Shown piece after piece: positions 45,563 through 55,224 of a stretch of DNA of 64,000 nucleotides. The notes beneath the pieces were generated by a model. It saw only the letters and a list, made by a program, of their open reading frames with translations, made no database searches and was not told where the DNA came from. The number at the start of each line of letters is the position of its first letter. Position 1 is the first letter of the stretch. A program made the translations under genes and the position numbers. Origin of the DNA: Sphingorhabdus sp. YGSMI21 (GTDB lineage Bacteria; Pseudomonadota; Alphaproteobacteria; Sphingomonadales; Sphingomonadaceae); assembly GCF_002776575.1 (NCBI RefSeq), contig NZ_CP022548.1, positions 3,800,177 through 3,864,176 on the forward strand, read 5' to 3'.

Positions 45563-45777
45563 ACTGCGCGCCGTGCTTTAGCTAAAGCCCGGTCCGTTGC
45601 CATAAATCTTGAAATCATCGGAACCACCAGTTTTTCAGGCTTTCGTTTAGCTTCCTTTTTATCCGCACTGATGACGGTCGCATAATCGAGCAAATCAGAA
45701 TATATCTCTGCGGGAAATTCAATGGTCATCTTGACCGGTTTGTCCTCAATCACATCATCCAGTTTGAGTTTGGTCAT
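45538..45777 (-). CDS. DUF2274 protein, last gene of the trb operon
   Basis: A 79-residue protein of the DUF2274 family (MTKLKLDDVIEDKPVKMTIEFPAEIYSDLLDYATVISADKKEAKRKPEKLVVPMISRFMATDRALAKAR), which resembles ribbon-helix-helix DNA-binding proteins: a beta strand (VKMTIEFPAEIY) then two helices. The family is almost always encoded directly after trbI in Trb-type conjugative elements, as here with a 4-base overlap. A role as a small regulator of transfer genes is plausible but unproven. Confidence 0.88.
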   Translation of the reverse strand: MTKLKLDDVIEDKPVKMTIEFPAEIYSDLLDYATVISADKKEAKRKPEKLVVPMISRFMATDRALAKARRAVQKASGAG

Positions 45778-46997
45778 CGCCGCTCTCCAATGGGCGCGAG
45801 CACCAAATCTCGCGTCACAATCACGCGCACCGGAAAGCCGGGGCGGATCGTTAGTGTAGGTTTTATATCCAGTTCGCGCGATACGATCTTTTGTCCCGCC
45901 TGATTAACACCATCCTGTGTCCCGCGGCGCAGAGCGCGAGTAAGATTATGATCGCTACCCGACCCGGTTTCTGCGCCAATTCCAAGCAGCGTAGAAATCA
46001 GCGCGGCTTTGATAACATTACCCCAATGATAATTGGTGCGGTCTTGCAGTCCGGCAAATCCGCGCGTATCTGCACCGGGTTGTCGGTTCAGGACGAGCGA
46101 GCGCCCATCAGGCAAGATCAACCGGTCCCAAACCAACAGAACTCGGTTTTGACCAAAGGTGACATCGGCATCATATTCGCCAATCAGCCGCGACCCTTGC
46201 GGAATCAGTAAAATTCGCCCCGTTGGACTGTCATAGACATTTTGGGTGACCTGAGCGGTTATCTGCCCGGGCAAGTCAGACCGGATGCCGGTAATCAACG
46301 CCGCCGAAATGATGCTGCCAGCCTGAATGATGTTCGGATCGACCGGCATGGACAACCGTTCGCTGGAAATGGTTTGTCGATTGCCTGTTCTTTGCAGAAA
46401 GCCCGATGTGGGCGGTTTTTCTTCGGTTGCTGTTGACGGTGTATCGTTTGCAGCAAGAGCGCTGCGCAAGTCGAACGGTGTTGTTGGGGCAGATGCTCCT
46501 CTCTCCGACCCGTTGACCCCGCCCAGAAACAAACGGCTCAAACGCGCCGCTTCGCGCTCCTGCAACGCCAGTTGCCGTGCGGTTTCAGTGGGATCTGTTT
46601 GTGACGGCGGCGGTGTGCCTATGGGCGGCAATTCTGCAATATCGCCGCGCTGCGCCGCTGCCAAAATCGGCGCGCCCAGATCGCCCGGTAGCGGCGGCCC
46701 GAGCTGAGGCACTTGACTATAATCTTTGGGAGCGCCGGATAGACCGTCAGGAAGATTAGTCCCGCCGTCGGAATATAACTCTGTCGGTGGGGCATCGCCC
46801 GTCGATTGCAAAGCATAGGTGAACAGACCGCCAATCCCGGTTAATATGACCGCACTGCCGATACCGATGGTCTTGCGTGAGAGCCGCATCACGCGCGGAA
46901 TCTCGCCGCGCAGTTTCAGGTCTGGTGTAGCGGCACGCGGTTCAATCTCGGGCTGCCCTAGCTCCTCACGGTGGGCATCAATGCCATCGCCCGTCAT
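45774..46997 (-). CDS. trbI: Conjugal transfer protein TrbI (VirB10-like)
   Basis: Inner-to-outer membrane spanning component of the mating-pair formation apparatus. 407 residues: cytoplasmic N-terminus, one transmembrane helix (about residues 45-62, TIGIGSAVILTGIGGLFTYAL), a Pro-rich periplasmic linker (PPTELYSDGGTNLP...LPPIGTPPPSQ) and the C-terminal VirB10 domain with VDPNIIQAGSIISAALITGIRSDLPGQITAQVTQNVYDSPTGRILLIPQGSRLIGEYDADVTFGQNRVLLVWDRLILPDG, which is highly conserved in TrbI. Overlaps trbG by 4 bases. Confidence 0.97.
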   Translation of the reverse strand: MTGDGIDAHREELGQPEIEPRAATPDLKLRGEIPRVMRLSRKTIGIGSAVILTGIGGLFTYALQSTGDAPPTELYSDGGTNLPDGLSGAPKDYSQVPQLGPPLPGDLGAPILAAAQRGDIAELPPIGTPPPSQTDPTETARQLALQEREAARLSRLFLGGVNGSERGASAPTTPFDLRSALAANDTPSTATEEKPPTSGFLQRTGNRQTISSERLSMPVDPNIIQAGSIISAALITGIRSDLPGQITAQVTQNVYDSPTGRILLIPQGSRLIGEYDADVTFGQNRVLLVWDRLILPDGRSLVLNRQPGADTRGFAGLQDRTNYHWGNVIKAALISTLLGIGAETGSGSDHNLTRALRRGTQDGVNQAGQKIVSRELDIKPTLTIRPGFPVRVIVTRDLVLAPIGERR

Positions 46998-48007
46998 TTG
47001 CGCGTACTCTGCTTGTTGCGGATGATCCGCACCTTTTGCTCGGATTTCTTGTCACCAAGGCGCAACTCGGCAGCGACGAACAACCGGTCCACAATCAAAT
47101 GACGACCGGACACACGAAAATTGACCAACTCGCCCTGCCCACTTTTCCCAATTACGAAAATAGGCGGCATATCGCCTTGTGATATACTTTCGGGAAACTC
47201 GACAAAGACGCGAACGCCATCATCGAACACACGGATCGGCCGCCAGTCGGGCTTGTCGCCCTTGAGTTTATAACGGAAGTTGATTGCAGATAGGTCGATA
47301 CCAGTTGCGACTGGCGCGGTTGCGGCATTTTGGGCATTCGTAGCATGCAGGGCTATCAGCGCATCCTGCGGATAATTCCAGGAAATCGACGCCATGTAAG
47401 TGGAACGATTGGCGGTAAGTTCGAGATGATAGGTACGCCGGTTAGTGTTTATGATCATATTGGTTTTGAGGTCGCTTCGCGTGGGTTTCACAAGGATATG
47501 CACACGAGAATTTGGACCTGCGCCGCTTATCGTATCGCCAATGATCCAACGCACAGTGTCACCTGCGGCAACTGGGCCACTACCAACCAATTGCTCACCT
47601 TCTTGCAGCGCAATCTCCGTCACTTTGCCTGGAGCCGCATAAACTTGATACAATGCGCCATCGGTATAGGGATATTGCTGAATGGCATTAACAAAGCCGT
47701 CGCTCTCTGGTTGGACACGCGCTGATTGGTTTGCATTTTCTATTCGGTTTGCCGTTCCGACAGTGTTTCTAACCTTATCCATTTTTCCGATCTTCGGTGC
47801 CGCTTTCAACTGCTCTGGCAATGGCAACGGAACCGGCATTTCTACAATTTCAACTTGCTTGGGCAGTGCTTGCAAAGGCTGTGCTTCCAATGCGTTTTCA
47901 AAATTAACTTTGTCTTTGGCGATGACCGGATTGGGCGTGAGACTGGCTGTTGTCAGCAAGATTGCGACGCTGGAAAGGAGCGCGGCTTTGCACTGTAAAA
48001 ATTTCAT
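46994..48007 (-). CDS. trbG: Conjugal transfer protein TrbG (VirB9-like)
   Basis: Periplasmic outer-membrane-complex component. 337 residues with a signal peptide (MKFLQCKAALLSSVAILLTTASLTPNPVIAKD), an N-terminal beta domain (DGALYQVYAAPGKVTEIALQEGEQLVGSGPVAAGDTVRWIIGDTISG) and a C-terminal domain (FRYKLKGDKPDWRPIRVFDDGVRVFVEFPESISQGDMPPIFVIGKSGQGELVNFRVSGRHLIVDRLFVAAELRLGDKKSEQKVRI), both VirB9/TrbG hallmarks. Overlaps trbF by 4 bases. Confidence 0.97.
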   Translation of the reverse strand: MKFLQCKAALLSSVAILLTTASLTPNPVIAKDKVNFENALEAQPLQALPKQVEIVEMPVPLPLPEQLKAAPKIGKMDKVRNTVGTANRIENANQSARVQPESDGFVNAIQQYPYTDGALYQVYAAPGKVTEIALQEGEQLVGSGPVAAGDTVRWIIGDTISGAGPNSRVHILVKPTRSDLKTNMIINTNRRTYHLELTANRSTYMASISWNYPQDALIALHATNAQNAATAPVATGIDLSAINFRYKLKGDKPDWRPIRVFDDGVRVFVEFPESISQGDMPPIFVIGKSGQGELVNFRVSGRHLIVDRLFVAAELRLGDKKSEQKVRIIRNKQSTRK

Positions 48008-48693
48008 GATCCAAGTTCCTTTGACCAGTTAATGACATCGATGAAGAGGCCGAGCGGGTTTTTGCGCAGGGCATCGGGGGTGCGCGGCGGATTTATCGAA
48101 ACGGTGAGGATAGCAGACCAACGGCTTGTCTCAGCCAGACTGCCATCGCGGTATCGCCGCTCTGTCCAGGCCACGCGGAAGCTCGAAGGTGATGCGCGAA
48201 TGACACTTGCGACATCAACCGCGACTTGTTCCTTGCCGATATTGGCAAAGGGATCGTTGGTGCGGGCATAATCATTTAAGGCCAATGCACCTTTGGGCGA
48301 GGTAAATTCATAGGCGCGTAGCCAGTTGCCGCGCACAATCACCGGATCAGCAGGAATGCCGCGTACCTGTTCGATAAACTTGGCGAGATGAAAAGCTATT
48401 TGCGGGTCGCTGGGGTTGGGAGGAACATCGGCAGGCCCTGCAACGCGGGCCTCACCCAATTTATCGACCTCGACCACCCAGGGCACTATCGAGCCGCGCG
48501 CGCCCTGCCAGACAAGGCCCGAAGCCAGGCCGCCCGAGAGTATCAAGGTTCCAAAAAACGCGAGCCGCCAGTTTTTCGCCTGCACGCGGGCCGAACCAAT
48601 CCGGTCGTCCCAGACCTGGACTGCGCGCTGGTATGGTGTTTCTGGCTGCGGCGTTTTGCCATAGCGGATGGAAGGTCTGGTGAACATTTTCAC
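48004..48693 (-). CDS. trbF: Conjugal transfer protein TrbF (VirB8-like)
   Basis: Bitopic inner-membrane assembly factor. 229 residues: cytoplasmic N-terminus, transmembrane helix near residues 42-65 (WRLAFFGTLILSGGLASGLVWQGA), then the periplasmic VirB8 domain (VPWVVEVDKLGEARVAGPADVPPNPSDPQIAFHLAKFIEQVRGIPADPVIVRGNWLRAYEFTS...SFRVAWTERRYRDGSLAETSRWSAILTVSINPPRTPDALRKNPLGLFIDVINWSKEL). The NPLGLFI ending is typical of TrbF. Coupled to trbL and trbG by 4-base overlaps. Confidence 0.97.
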   Translation of the reverse strand: MKMFTRPSIRYGKTPQPETPYQRAVQVWDDRIGSARVQAKNWRLAFFGTLILSGGLASGLVWQGARGSIVPWVVEVDKLGEARVAGPADVPPNPSDPQIAFHLAKFIEQVRGIPADPVIVRGNWLRAYEFTSPKGALALNDYARTNDPFANIGKEQVAVDVASVIRASPSSFRVAWTERRYRDGSLAETSRWSAILTVSINPPRTPDALRKNPLGLFIDVINWSKELGS

Positions 48694-50003
48694 TCCTTTT
48701 CTTTGGTGTCGATGGATGCGCCTGCGCCGCCTCCATCACCTGATCGCAGTGTGTGTGCGGTAACGGTGGCGGCATGACCAATGGACTGGCGACTTTTCAT
48801 ATTTTTAGCCCAAGCAGGCTGCGCGGAACCGCTTGTACCATCGGAAGCAGCGTCGCTTCCGCCGCTGATCGTCCCGCCCGCTGCGGTAATTGCGCTGCGC
48901 CCACCTTCGCGGAAGCTTGATTTCATGGAGTCTGCGGCTTTGTGCAAAGGAGACTTGGCGGCATGGCCTGCGCTTTTACCTACGGAAGCTATTCCCGAAG
49001 CGACGGCCCCACCGCCGCTTTTTCCTGCCGAACCAATGCTGTAAGCAGTAGTCGCGCCGCCTGCGGCTTTGGCGCTGCCATGCGCCATGCCCGAGGCTGC
49101 ACTGGCCGCAGCCCCGCCTGCCAGTTTTGCACCAGCGGCCGCGCCAACCGCAAGTCCGCCAGCAGCCAACGCCGTTCCTGCCGCCGCACCTGCGCCCAAT
49201 TGCGGACCTCCCGATACAATGCCGTTAGCAATGCCAGGACCAAAAATACCGAGACCCAGCAACGACAGGCTGGCGAGCACGATACCCATCGCGTCTTCGA
49301 TTGTGGGTTCTGCTGATCCAATGGCGGCAGTAAACTCTGTGAACAGGGTCGAGCCAATTCCGATAATGACCGCGAGGACTAGCACCTTGATGCCGGAAGA
49401 AATAACATTGCCCAGCACGCGCTCGGCCATGAAAGCGGTCTTGCCAAACAGCCCGAAGGGAATGAGGATGAACCCGCATAAGGTGGTGAGCTTAAATTCA
49501 ATCAGCGTGATGAAGAGCTGGATCGCAAGAATGAAAAAGGCGAGCAGCACTATCGCCCAGGCAAACAGCAGAATGATGATCTGGATAAAATTTTCAAAGA
49601 AGCTGACATAACCCATCAGGTCAGCGATGGAATCGAGCAATGGCTGACCTGCATCGAGACCAACTTGCGCTATCCGTCCCGGCTGCAATAATTCAGCGGC
49701 GCTGATGCTGCCGCCGCTAGCTTTGAGGCCCAGTCCGGCAAAGCTCTCGAAAATGATCCGCGCCAGACCGTTCCAGTTGCCGATAATATAAGCAAAAGCG
49801 CCAACAAAGAGCGTCTTCTTGACAAGCTTGGCGATGATGTCATCGCCCTCACCCCATGACCAGAATAGAGCCGCCAAGGTGACATCGATCACAATCAGCG
49901 TGGTCGCAATGAAAGCCACTTCGCCGCCCAACAGGCCAAAGCCGCTATCTATATAGCGTGCAAATATATCGAGAAAACGATCAACGACACCGGTTCCGCC
50001 CAT
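48690..50003 (-). CDS. trbL: Conjugal transfer protein TrbL (VirB6-like)
   Basis: Polytopic inner-membrane channel component. 437 residues: several hydrophobic segments in the first 290 residues (for example VAFIATTLIVIDVTLAALFW, ENFIQIIILLFAWAIVLLAFFILAIQLFITLIEF, SGIKVLVLAVIIGIGSTLF), and a long Ala/Gly/Ser-rich C-terminal tail (about residues 275-437) presumably in the cytoplasm or periplasm. A diverged fragment of another trbL lies at 23879-24050 on the opposite strand. The stop overlaps the trbF start. Confidence 0.96.
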   Translation of the reverse strand: MGGTGVVDRFLDIFARYIDSGFGLLGGEVAFIATTLIVIDVTLAALFWSWGEGDDIIAKLVKKTLFVGAFAYIIGNWNGLARIIFESFAGLGLKASGGSISAAELLQPGRIAQVGLDAGQPLLDSIADLMGYVSFFENFIQIIILLFAWAIVLLAFFILAIQLFITLIEFKLTTLCGFILIPFGLFGKTAFMAERVLGNVISSGIKVLVLAVIIGIGSTLFTEFTAAIGSAEPTIEDAMGIVLASLSLLGLGIFGPGIANGIVSGGPQLGAGAAAGTALAAGGLAVGAAAGAKLAGGAAASAASGMAHGSAKAAGGATTAYSIGSAGKSGGGAVASGIASVGKSAGHAAKSPLHKAADSMKSSFREGGRSAITAAGGTISGGSDAASDGTSGSAQPAWAKNMKSRQSIGHAATVTAHTLRSGDGGGAGASIDTKEKE

Positions 50004-50004
50004 A

Positions 50005-50367
50005 TCAGTTTTTTCCCGCTATCGGAGATTTGACGGGGGTATCGCCCAGACCATCCTCATCGATCGCAGGATTTGGAATAGGCGGCGCAGCATCTTCGCG
50101 CAGCGCCGGATTGGCTGAAACGCTGGAACGAAAAAAGCGGCTGCGCATTTCCGCCCACGCCCGCAGACAGCGCGCATCATCCGCGCCCGCCACCCCTAGA
50201 TTCTGGCAACGCCGAAGCTCCGCCCGCACCGGATCATTCCCGCTTTCATCCACCGCGACGACAACGATCTCGGTTTTCGGTGGTGCTGGCTTTTGCATCT
50301 GGATCAAGGTCATGGTGACCGCAATCCCGAGGGTGGCTGCCGCAACAATACGAGCGAAACTTTTCAT
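50005..50367 (-). CDS. TrbK-like putative entry-exclusion protein
   Basis: A 120-residue small membrane or lipoprotein-like product in the trbK position between trbJ and trbL. It begins MKSFARIVAAATLGIAVTMTLIQMQ (one membrane helix or signal), followed by PAPPKTEIVVVAVDESGNDPVRAELRRCQNLGVAGADDARCLRAWAEMRSRFF, in which the ELRRCQ-x-LG-x-A-x-D-x-x-CLRAWAE pattern with two Cys is typical of the 'TrbK-alt' family of alphaproteobacterial elements. TrbK proteins prevent redundant transfer into cells already carrying the element. The start was chosen by the membrane segment; a longer frame overlaps trbJ. Confidence 0.85.
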   Translation of the reverse strand: MKSFARIVAAATLGIAVTMTLIQMQKPAPPKTEIVVVAVDESGNDPVRAELRRCQNLGVAGADDARCLRAWAEMRSRFFRSSVSANPALREDAAPPIPNPAIDEDGLGDTPVKSPIAGKN

Positions 50368-50383
50368 GGGCTGAAGTCCGCGC

Positions 50384-51124
50384 TCAGTTAGGGAACATCG
50401 AGGCTTTGACGGGGACATAGCCTTTACCGCCGCCCATAAATCGCCGCAATTGCTCGCGGCCCTGAGCCTGCGCTGCCGCCTTTTGCGCCGCATCGAGCGA
50501 TTGCGCCCTGCCAATCGAGGCCATCGTCGCGGTCAGATCGGCAAGCTGCTGCGATTGCAATGCCATCATCTGGTTGCCTGCTTGGGCCGCTTGTAAGGCT
50601 CCCGATGCCGACTGGCTCGCAGTGACCAAGTTCTTCATCGCACTGCGCGAACCCTCAATATTGCCAACGGCGCCGGCCTGCACTTTGAGCGCATCCTCGA
50701 ATGCGCCAACGCTGTTCGTCCAGCGCGAGCGCGCATCGTTGACCAAAGTTTTCTGCGAGGCGTTGAGGTCTATGCTTTTATATTTTGTCGCAAATTCCTG
50801 ATCGATCTGCTTCACATCATAGCCGAGATTCTGGGCTTGATTGAGCAGTTGCTGTGTTTGCCTGATTTGCTGCTGCAAAGGTTCGAACACCGTCAGCGGC
50901 AGCGTGGTAAGGTTCTTCGCATCGTTGAGCAAAGAGGTTGCCTGATTTTGCAAAGATCGGATCTGGTTGTTAATCTGTTCGAGTGCGCGAGCGGCCTGGA
51001 TAACATTCTGCGCATAGTTCGTCGGATCATAGACGATGACAGCTCCTGCGGGCGCACCGGCCACCACCATGCTGGCGATAGCAACAGAGGCAACAATCGA
51101 TTTTCTGATACGTGAAATGGTCAT
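50384..51124 (-). CDS. trbJ: Conjugal transfer protein TrbJ (VirB5-like)
   Basis: Secreted minor pilus component. 246 residues with a signal peptide (MTISRIRKSIVASVAIASMVVAGAPAGAV) and long helices (NYAQNVIQAARALEQINNQIRSLQNQATSLLNDAKNLTTLPLTVFEPLQQQIRQTQQLLNQAQNLGYDVKQIDQEF ... ASGALQAAQAGNQMMALQSQQLADLTATMAS). IVYDPTNYAQN is a family signature. Overlaps trbE by 4 bases. Confidence 0.96.
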   Translation of the reverse strand: MTISRIRKSIVASVAIASMVVAGAPAGAVIVYDPTNYAQNVIQAARALEQINNQIRSLQNQATSLLNDAKNLTTLPLTVFEPLQQQIRQTQQLLNQAQNLGYDVKQIDQEFATKYKSIDLNASQKTLVNDARSRWTNSVGAFEDALKVQAGAVGNIEGSRSAMKNLVTASQSASGALQAAQAGNQMMALQSQQLADLTATMASIGRAQSLDAAQKAAAQAQGREQLRRFMGGGKGYVPVKASMFPN

Positions 51125-53607
51125 GACATTACTCCTTCTTGGGTTTGGGGGACTTGAGTTTGAGGAACTGGTGGTGCGATAAATTCGGAAAGGAGATCAG
51201 CAGCCCAATCGAGGCCGCGATGGTGCAGCCAGAGGTCGGCAAAATTATCGGTGCCGTGCTCGTCGACTAGTTCGGATATTTTGAGCTGGTCGGCCTTTGA
51301 CGATGTGGCGGTGAAGGCGAGCGCAACCTCGCCAAGGCCGAGTTCAAACAGCCGGTTGCCGCTGGCGCTCTGGCAATAATAATCGCGCTTGGGCGTCGCC
51401 CGCGCCAATATCTCGATCTGACGGTCATTGAGACCAAAACGCCGGTAGATTGCCAATATCTGCGGTTCGATGGCGCGCTCGTTGGGCAGGAATATCCGTG
51501 TCGGGCAGCTTTCGATAATTGCAGGTGCAATCGCGCTGCCTTCAATATCGGCCAGACTCTGCGTTGCGAAAATCACGCTGGCATTTTTCTTACGTAGCGT
51601 TTTGAGCCATTCGCGGAGTTGCGCGGCAAAAGCCGGACTGTCGAGTACCAGCCAGCCTTCGTCGATGATGATCAGCGTGGGGGAGCCATCAAGCTGCCCT
51701 TCGATCCGGTGGAATAGGTAGGAGAAAACCGCTGGCGCAGCGGCGGAACCGGTCAGGCCTTCGGTCTCGAATGCCTGGACGCGCGCATCACCCAAATGTT
51801 CGCTCTCGGCATCGAGCAACTGGCCATAAGGCCCGCCAACCAGATATGGCGCAAGCGCCTGTTTGAGCGCCTGCGATTGCAGCAACACTGCCAATCCCGT
51901 CAGTGTCCGTTCGGAAACAGGTGCGGTCGCAAGCGAGTTTAGCGCCGACCAGATATGTTCCTTGGCCTGTGGATCAATCACGACGCCTTCCGATGCCAGT
52001 ATCGCTGCGAGCCAGTCTGCCGCCCAATTGCGCTGCGCCGCACCGTGGATGTTGGCCAGCGGCTGCAATTGCACAGTACCGCTTGGATCGTCATCACCGT
52101 CCCGGTTCAAGCTGGATCCCAAATCCTGCCAGTCGCCGCCACAGGCCAAAGCTGCCGCGCGAATTGAACCGCCAAAGTCAAAGGCAAAGATTTGCGCCTT
52201 GTCATAACGCCGGAATTGCATCGTCATCAAAGCGAGCAAAACAGATTTTCCGGCCCCGGTTGGGCCGACAATCAGGCAGTGGCCGACATCGCCGACATGC
52301 AAGGAAAACCGGAACGGGGTCGAGCCTTCGGTCTTGCCGAACAGCAGGGGAGGAGCTGCAAAATGCTCGTCCCGTTCCGGCCCGGCCCACACGGCTGAAA
52401 GGGGGATCATGTGGGCAAGGTTGAGAGTAGATATGGGCGGCTGACGCACATTGGCATAAACATGACCGGGCAAGCTACCGAGCCATGCCTCAATCGCGTT
52501 CATGCCTTCGGCAATGACCGTGAAATCGCGACCCTGAATAATCTTTTCAACGAGGCGCAGCTTTTCAGCGGCAATGGCGGGGTCTGCATCCCAAACTGTC
52601 ACCGTGGCAGTAACATAGCATTGCCCCAGCATATCCGAACCCAGTTCCTGCAGGGCCATATCGGCGTCTGCCGCCTTGTTCGACGCATCATTGTCGAGCA
52701 GCGTCGAGGCTTCGTTGGTCATGACTTCCTTGAGGATAGCGGCGACCGATTTGCGCTTGGCGAACCATTGGCGACGTATCTTGCCGAGCAATTTGGTGGC
52801 ATCGGCTTTGTCGAGCATCAATGCGCGGGTGGACCAGCGGTAGGGAAAGGCGAGCCGGTTCATCTCGTCGAGAATGCCGGGGAAGGTCACACTCGGAAAT
52901 CCGATCACCGTAAGCGTGCGTAGATGCTGATCGCCCAATTTTGGTTCTAACCCGCCGGTCAGCGGTTCATCGGCAAGCAGCGCGTCCAGATGCATCGGTG
53001 TTTCGGGAACGCGGACATACTGCGACTTGGTCGAAACTGTGCTGTGCAAATAGGTCAGCGTTTCGCTATCCGAAAGCCAATGTGCCTCGGGAACAAAGCC
53101 TTCGAGCAACCCAAAAACCCGGTCGGTGCGATCAATGAAACTCTTCAAATGTTCGCGCGGATTGACGCCTTTTTCTGCCTTACCCTCATAGAGCCAGTTT
53201 TCCGCGCGTGCGGCATCTTCTGCTGGCGGCATCCACAGCAGCGTTAGATAATAGGCACTTTCATAATGCGCGCCTTCTTCGGCAAATTGTTCGGCACGTT
53301 CGCGCTCGACCAGCGCCGAGGCTGGATCGGGAAAAACACTTGTCGGATAATCGAGCGCCGGACGCCGCACCGCTTCGACAAATATCGCCCAGCCTGACCC
53401 CAAACGCCGCAGCACATTGTTGAGCCGCGCGGTAGTGGCGACGAGTTCTGCTGGCGTGGCGCTATCCAGATCAGGTCCGCGAAAACGGGCGCTGCGCTGA
53501 AAGCTCCCATCCTTGTTGAGGATCACGCCTTCGGCAATCAATGCTGCCCAGGGCAAAAAATCTGCCAAGCTAGAGGTCTTGTGCTGATATTCGCGCAGGT
53601 TCAACAT
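51121..53607 (-). CDS. trbE: Conjugal transfer ATPase TrbE (VirB4-like)
   Basis: Large cytoplasmic or membrane-associated ATPase that powers pilus assembly and transfer. 828 residues: N-terminal CagE/TrbE domain (LREYQHKTSSLADFLPWAALIAEGVILNKDGSFQRSARFRGPDLDS) and a C-terminal ATPase domain with Walker A VGPTGAGKSVLLALM, Walker B LIIIDEGWLVLDSP and a RecA-like FATQSLADIEGS switch. GAGG precedes the ATG used here; a GTG one codon earlier is possible. The next gene upstream, trbD, ends only a few bases before. Confidence 0.97.
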   Translation of the reverse strand: MLNLREYQHKTSSLADFLPWAALIAEGVILNKDGSFQRSARFRGPDLDSATPAELVATTARLNNVLRRLGSGWAIFVEAVRRPALDYPTSVFPDPASALVERERAEQFAEEGAHYESAYYLTLLWMPPAEDAARAENWLYEGKAEKGVNPREHLKSFIDRTDRVFGLLEGFVPEAHWLSDSETLTYLHSTVSTKSQYVRVPETPMHLDALLADEPLTGGLEPKLGDQHLRTLTVIGFPSVTFPGILDEMNRLAFPYRWSTRALMLDKADATKLLGKIRRQWFAKRKSVAAILKEVMTNEASTLLDNDASNKAADADMALQELGSDMLGQCYVTATVTVWDADPAIAAEKLRLVEKIIQGRDFTVIAEGMNAIEAWLGSLPGHVYANVRQPPISTLNLAHMIPLSAVWAGPERDEHFAAPPLLFGKTEGSTPFRFSLHVGDVGHCLIVGPTGAGKSVLLALMTMQFRRYDKAQIFAFDFGGSIRAAALACGGDWQDLGSSLNRDGDDDPSGTVQLQPLANIHGAAQRNWAADWLAAILASEGVVIDPQAKEHIWSALNSLATAPVSERTLTGLAVLLQSQALKQALAPYLVGGPYGQLLDAESEHLGDARVQAFETEGLTGSAAAPAVFSYLFHRIEGQLDGSPTLIIIDEGWLVLDSPAFAAQLREWLKTLRKKNASVIFATQSLADIEGSAIAPAIIESCPTRIFLPNERAIEPQILAIYRRFGLNDRQIEILARATPKRDYYCQSASGNRLFELGLGEVALAFTATSSKADQLKISELVDEHGTDNFADLWLHHRGLDWAADLLSEFIAPPVPQTQVPQTQEGVMS

Positions 53608-53614
53608 CACCGCC

Positions 53615-53896
53615 TCAGACTTTCAGATAATTGGGAAAGCGCATGTGACGACGAGCGACATCGACAAATTGCGGATCGCGTTTGGCCGCCCAAACCGAGA
53701 GCGCATGGCCGATGCCCCAAAGCACGAGACCGACAAGCCAGAGCCGCAGGCCAAGACCAACCGCGCCAGCGAGCGTGCCATTGGCAATCGCAAGACCGCG
53801 CGGCGCACCGCCCAGCAATATCTGTTCTGTGAGCGCGCGGTGCACCGGAACGGTGAAACCGGGAATGGAGGCGGAGGGATCGTTCTGAAAATCCAT
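53615..53896 (-). CDS. trbD: Conjugal transfer protein TrbD (VirB3-like)
   Basis: A 93-residue inner-membrane protein with one to two hydrophobic segments (GTLAGAVGLGLRLWLVGLVLWGIGHALSVWAAKRDP) after the conserved N-terminus PGFTVPVHRALTEQILLGGAPRGLAI. The ending RRHMRFPNYLKV is characteristic of TrbD. Its start overlaps the trbC stop (TGATG). Confidence 0.95.
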   Translation of the reverse strand: MDFQNDPSASIPGFTVPVHRALTEQILLGGAPRGLAIANGTLAGAVGLGLRLWLVGLVLWGIGHALSVWAAKRDPQFVDVARRHMRFPNYLKV

Positions 53897-54228
53897 CAGA
53901 CCAAAGCCCCACCACCGAAGCTAAAGAAGCTCAGAAAGAATGAGCTCGCGGCAAATGCAATCGACAGCCCAAAGACAATCTGGATCAGCCGCCGGAACCC
54001 GCCCGCCGTATCGCCAAATGCCAGAGTGAGTCCCGTTGCGATGATGATGATGACCGCCATGATCTTGGCGACCGGGCCTTGTATCGATTCCAATATCGAT
54101 TGCAGCGGCGCTTCCCAAGGCATGGAGGAGCCTGCCGCCTGTGCCGGACTGCTCAAGGCAATGCCAACGCACAAAGCCAAGCTAGCAGTTGCCAGTCGTT
54201 CGCGGCCAGAAGATATGCATTTGATCAT
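53896..54228 (-). CDS. trbC: Prepilin TrbC (VirB2-like)
   Basis: Major pilus subunit. 110 residues: a signal peptide ([35 protein letters not shown]) then two hydrophobic helices (GPVAKIMAVIIIIATGLTLAFG and LIQIVFGLSIAFAASSFFLSFFSF). In RP4-type systems TrbC is cyclised by the TraF peptidase, which is also encoded in this window. CGGAGA lies 6-7 bases before the ATG; the longer frame is shadow sequence. The start overlaps the trbB end. Confidence 0.95.
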   Translation of the reverse strand: MIKCISSGRERLATASLALCVGIALSSPAQAAGSSMPWEAPLQSILESIQGPVAKIMAVIIIIATGLTLAFGDTAGGFRRLIQIVFGLSIAFAASSFFLSFFSFGGGALV

Positions 54229-55220
54229 ATAGATTCTCCGGATTTTAAGGGTGAAGTCGAAGTGCAAAGAGACGAAATCTGATATTCTCCATCTGGCCCG
54301 AGCCCATCGACGCGGGCGAGTTCGGCGAGACGGCGGCCTGAGCTTGTCCGAACTAGAACGGCGATGATATTGATGGTTTCTGCGATGAGCGCGCGAGGGA
54401 CGGTGACCACCGCTTCTTGAATAAGCTGCTCCATCCGCCGCAAGGTGCCGATGGCGGTCCCGGCATGGATGGTGCCGATGCCGCCTGGATGGCCGGTACC
54501 CCATGCTTTCAGCAAGTCGAGCGCTTCTGCCCCCCGGACTTCACCAATCGGAATACGGTCCGGGCGCAGGCGCAAAGCCGAGCGGACAAGATCGGAAAGC
54601 GTGGCCACACCGTCTTTGGTCCGCAACGCGACAAGATTGGGCGATGCACATTGCAGTTCGCGGGTGTCTTCGATGAGCACCACGCGGTCGCTGGTTTTGG
54701 CGACCTCGGCCAGCAGCGCATTGGTGAGCGTGGTTTTGCCTGTAGATGTTCCACCTGCAACCAATATGTTCTGACGGTCCGCTACGGCACGACGCAATAT
54801 GTTGGCCTGCTCCGCCGTCATAATTTCTTTATGCACATAGTCAGCGAGCGAAAACACCGCGACTGCGGGCTTACGGATCGCAAAACTTGGCGATGCAACG
54901 ACGGGCGGGATTAGGCCTTCGAAGCGTTCCCCGGTTTCTGGGAGTTCGGCAGAAACGCGGGGGCAGCCGCTATGGATTTCGACACCAACGTGATGCGCAA
55001 CCAACCGGATGATACGCTCGCCTTCGGCGGCGGACATTTCATCGCCGGTATCGCAAATGCCTGCCCCCAATCGGTCAATCCATAACCGCCCATCGGGATT
55101 GAGCATGACTTCGATAACATTTGCGTCTTCCAGCCATAGCGCAACCGCAGGACCAAGTGCCGTGCGCAGCATTCGTGTGCCGCGCGAAAATGCTTGTGAC
55201 CGGATGGGAATGGCGCTCAT
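54225..55220 (-). CDS. trbB: Conjugal transfer ATPase TrbB (VirB11-like)
   Basis: Hexameric traffic ATPase at the base of the secretion channel. 331 residues: N-terminal domain ([31 protein letters not shown]), then ATPase core with Walker [18 protein letters not shown], Asp box [12 protein letters not shown], Walker B-like [35 protein letters not shown] with the His box. First gene of the trbBCDEJ-K-LFGI run. GAGG lies about 6 bases before the ATG. Confidence 0.97.
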   Translation of the reverse strand: MSAIPIRSQAFSRGTRMLRTALGPAVALWLEDANVIEVMLNPDGRLWIDRLGAGICDTGDEMSAAEGERIIRLVAHHVGVEIHSGCPRVSAELPETGERFEGLIPPVVASPSFAIRKPAVAVFSLADYVHKEIMTAEQANILRRAVADRQNILVAGGTSTGKTTLTNALLAEVAKTSDRVVLIEDTRELQCASPNLVALRTKDGVATLSDLVRSALRLRPDRIPIGEVRGAEALDLLKAWGTGHPGGIGTIHAGTAIGTLRRMEQLIQEAVVTVPRALIAETINIIAVLVRTSSGRRLAELARVDGLGPDGEYQISSLCTSTSPLKSGESI

Positions 55221-55224
55221 ATTG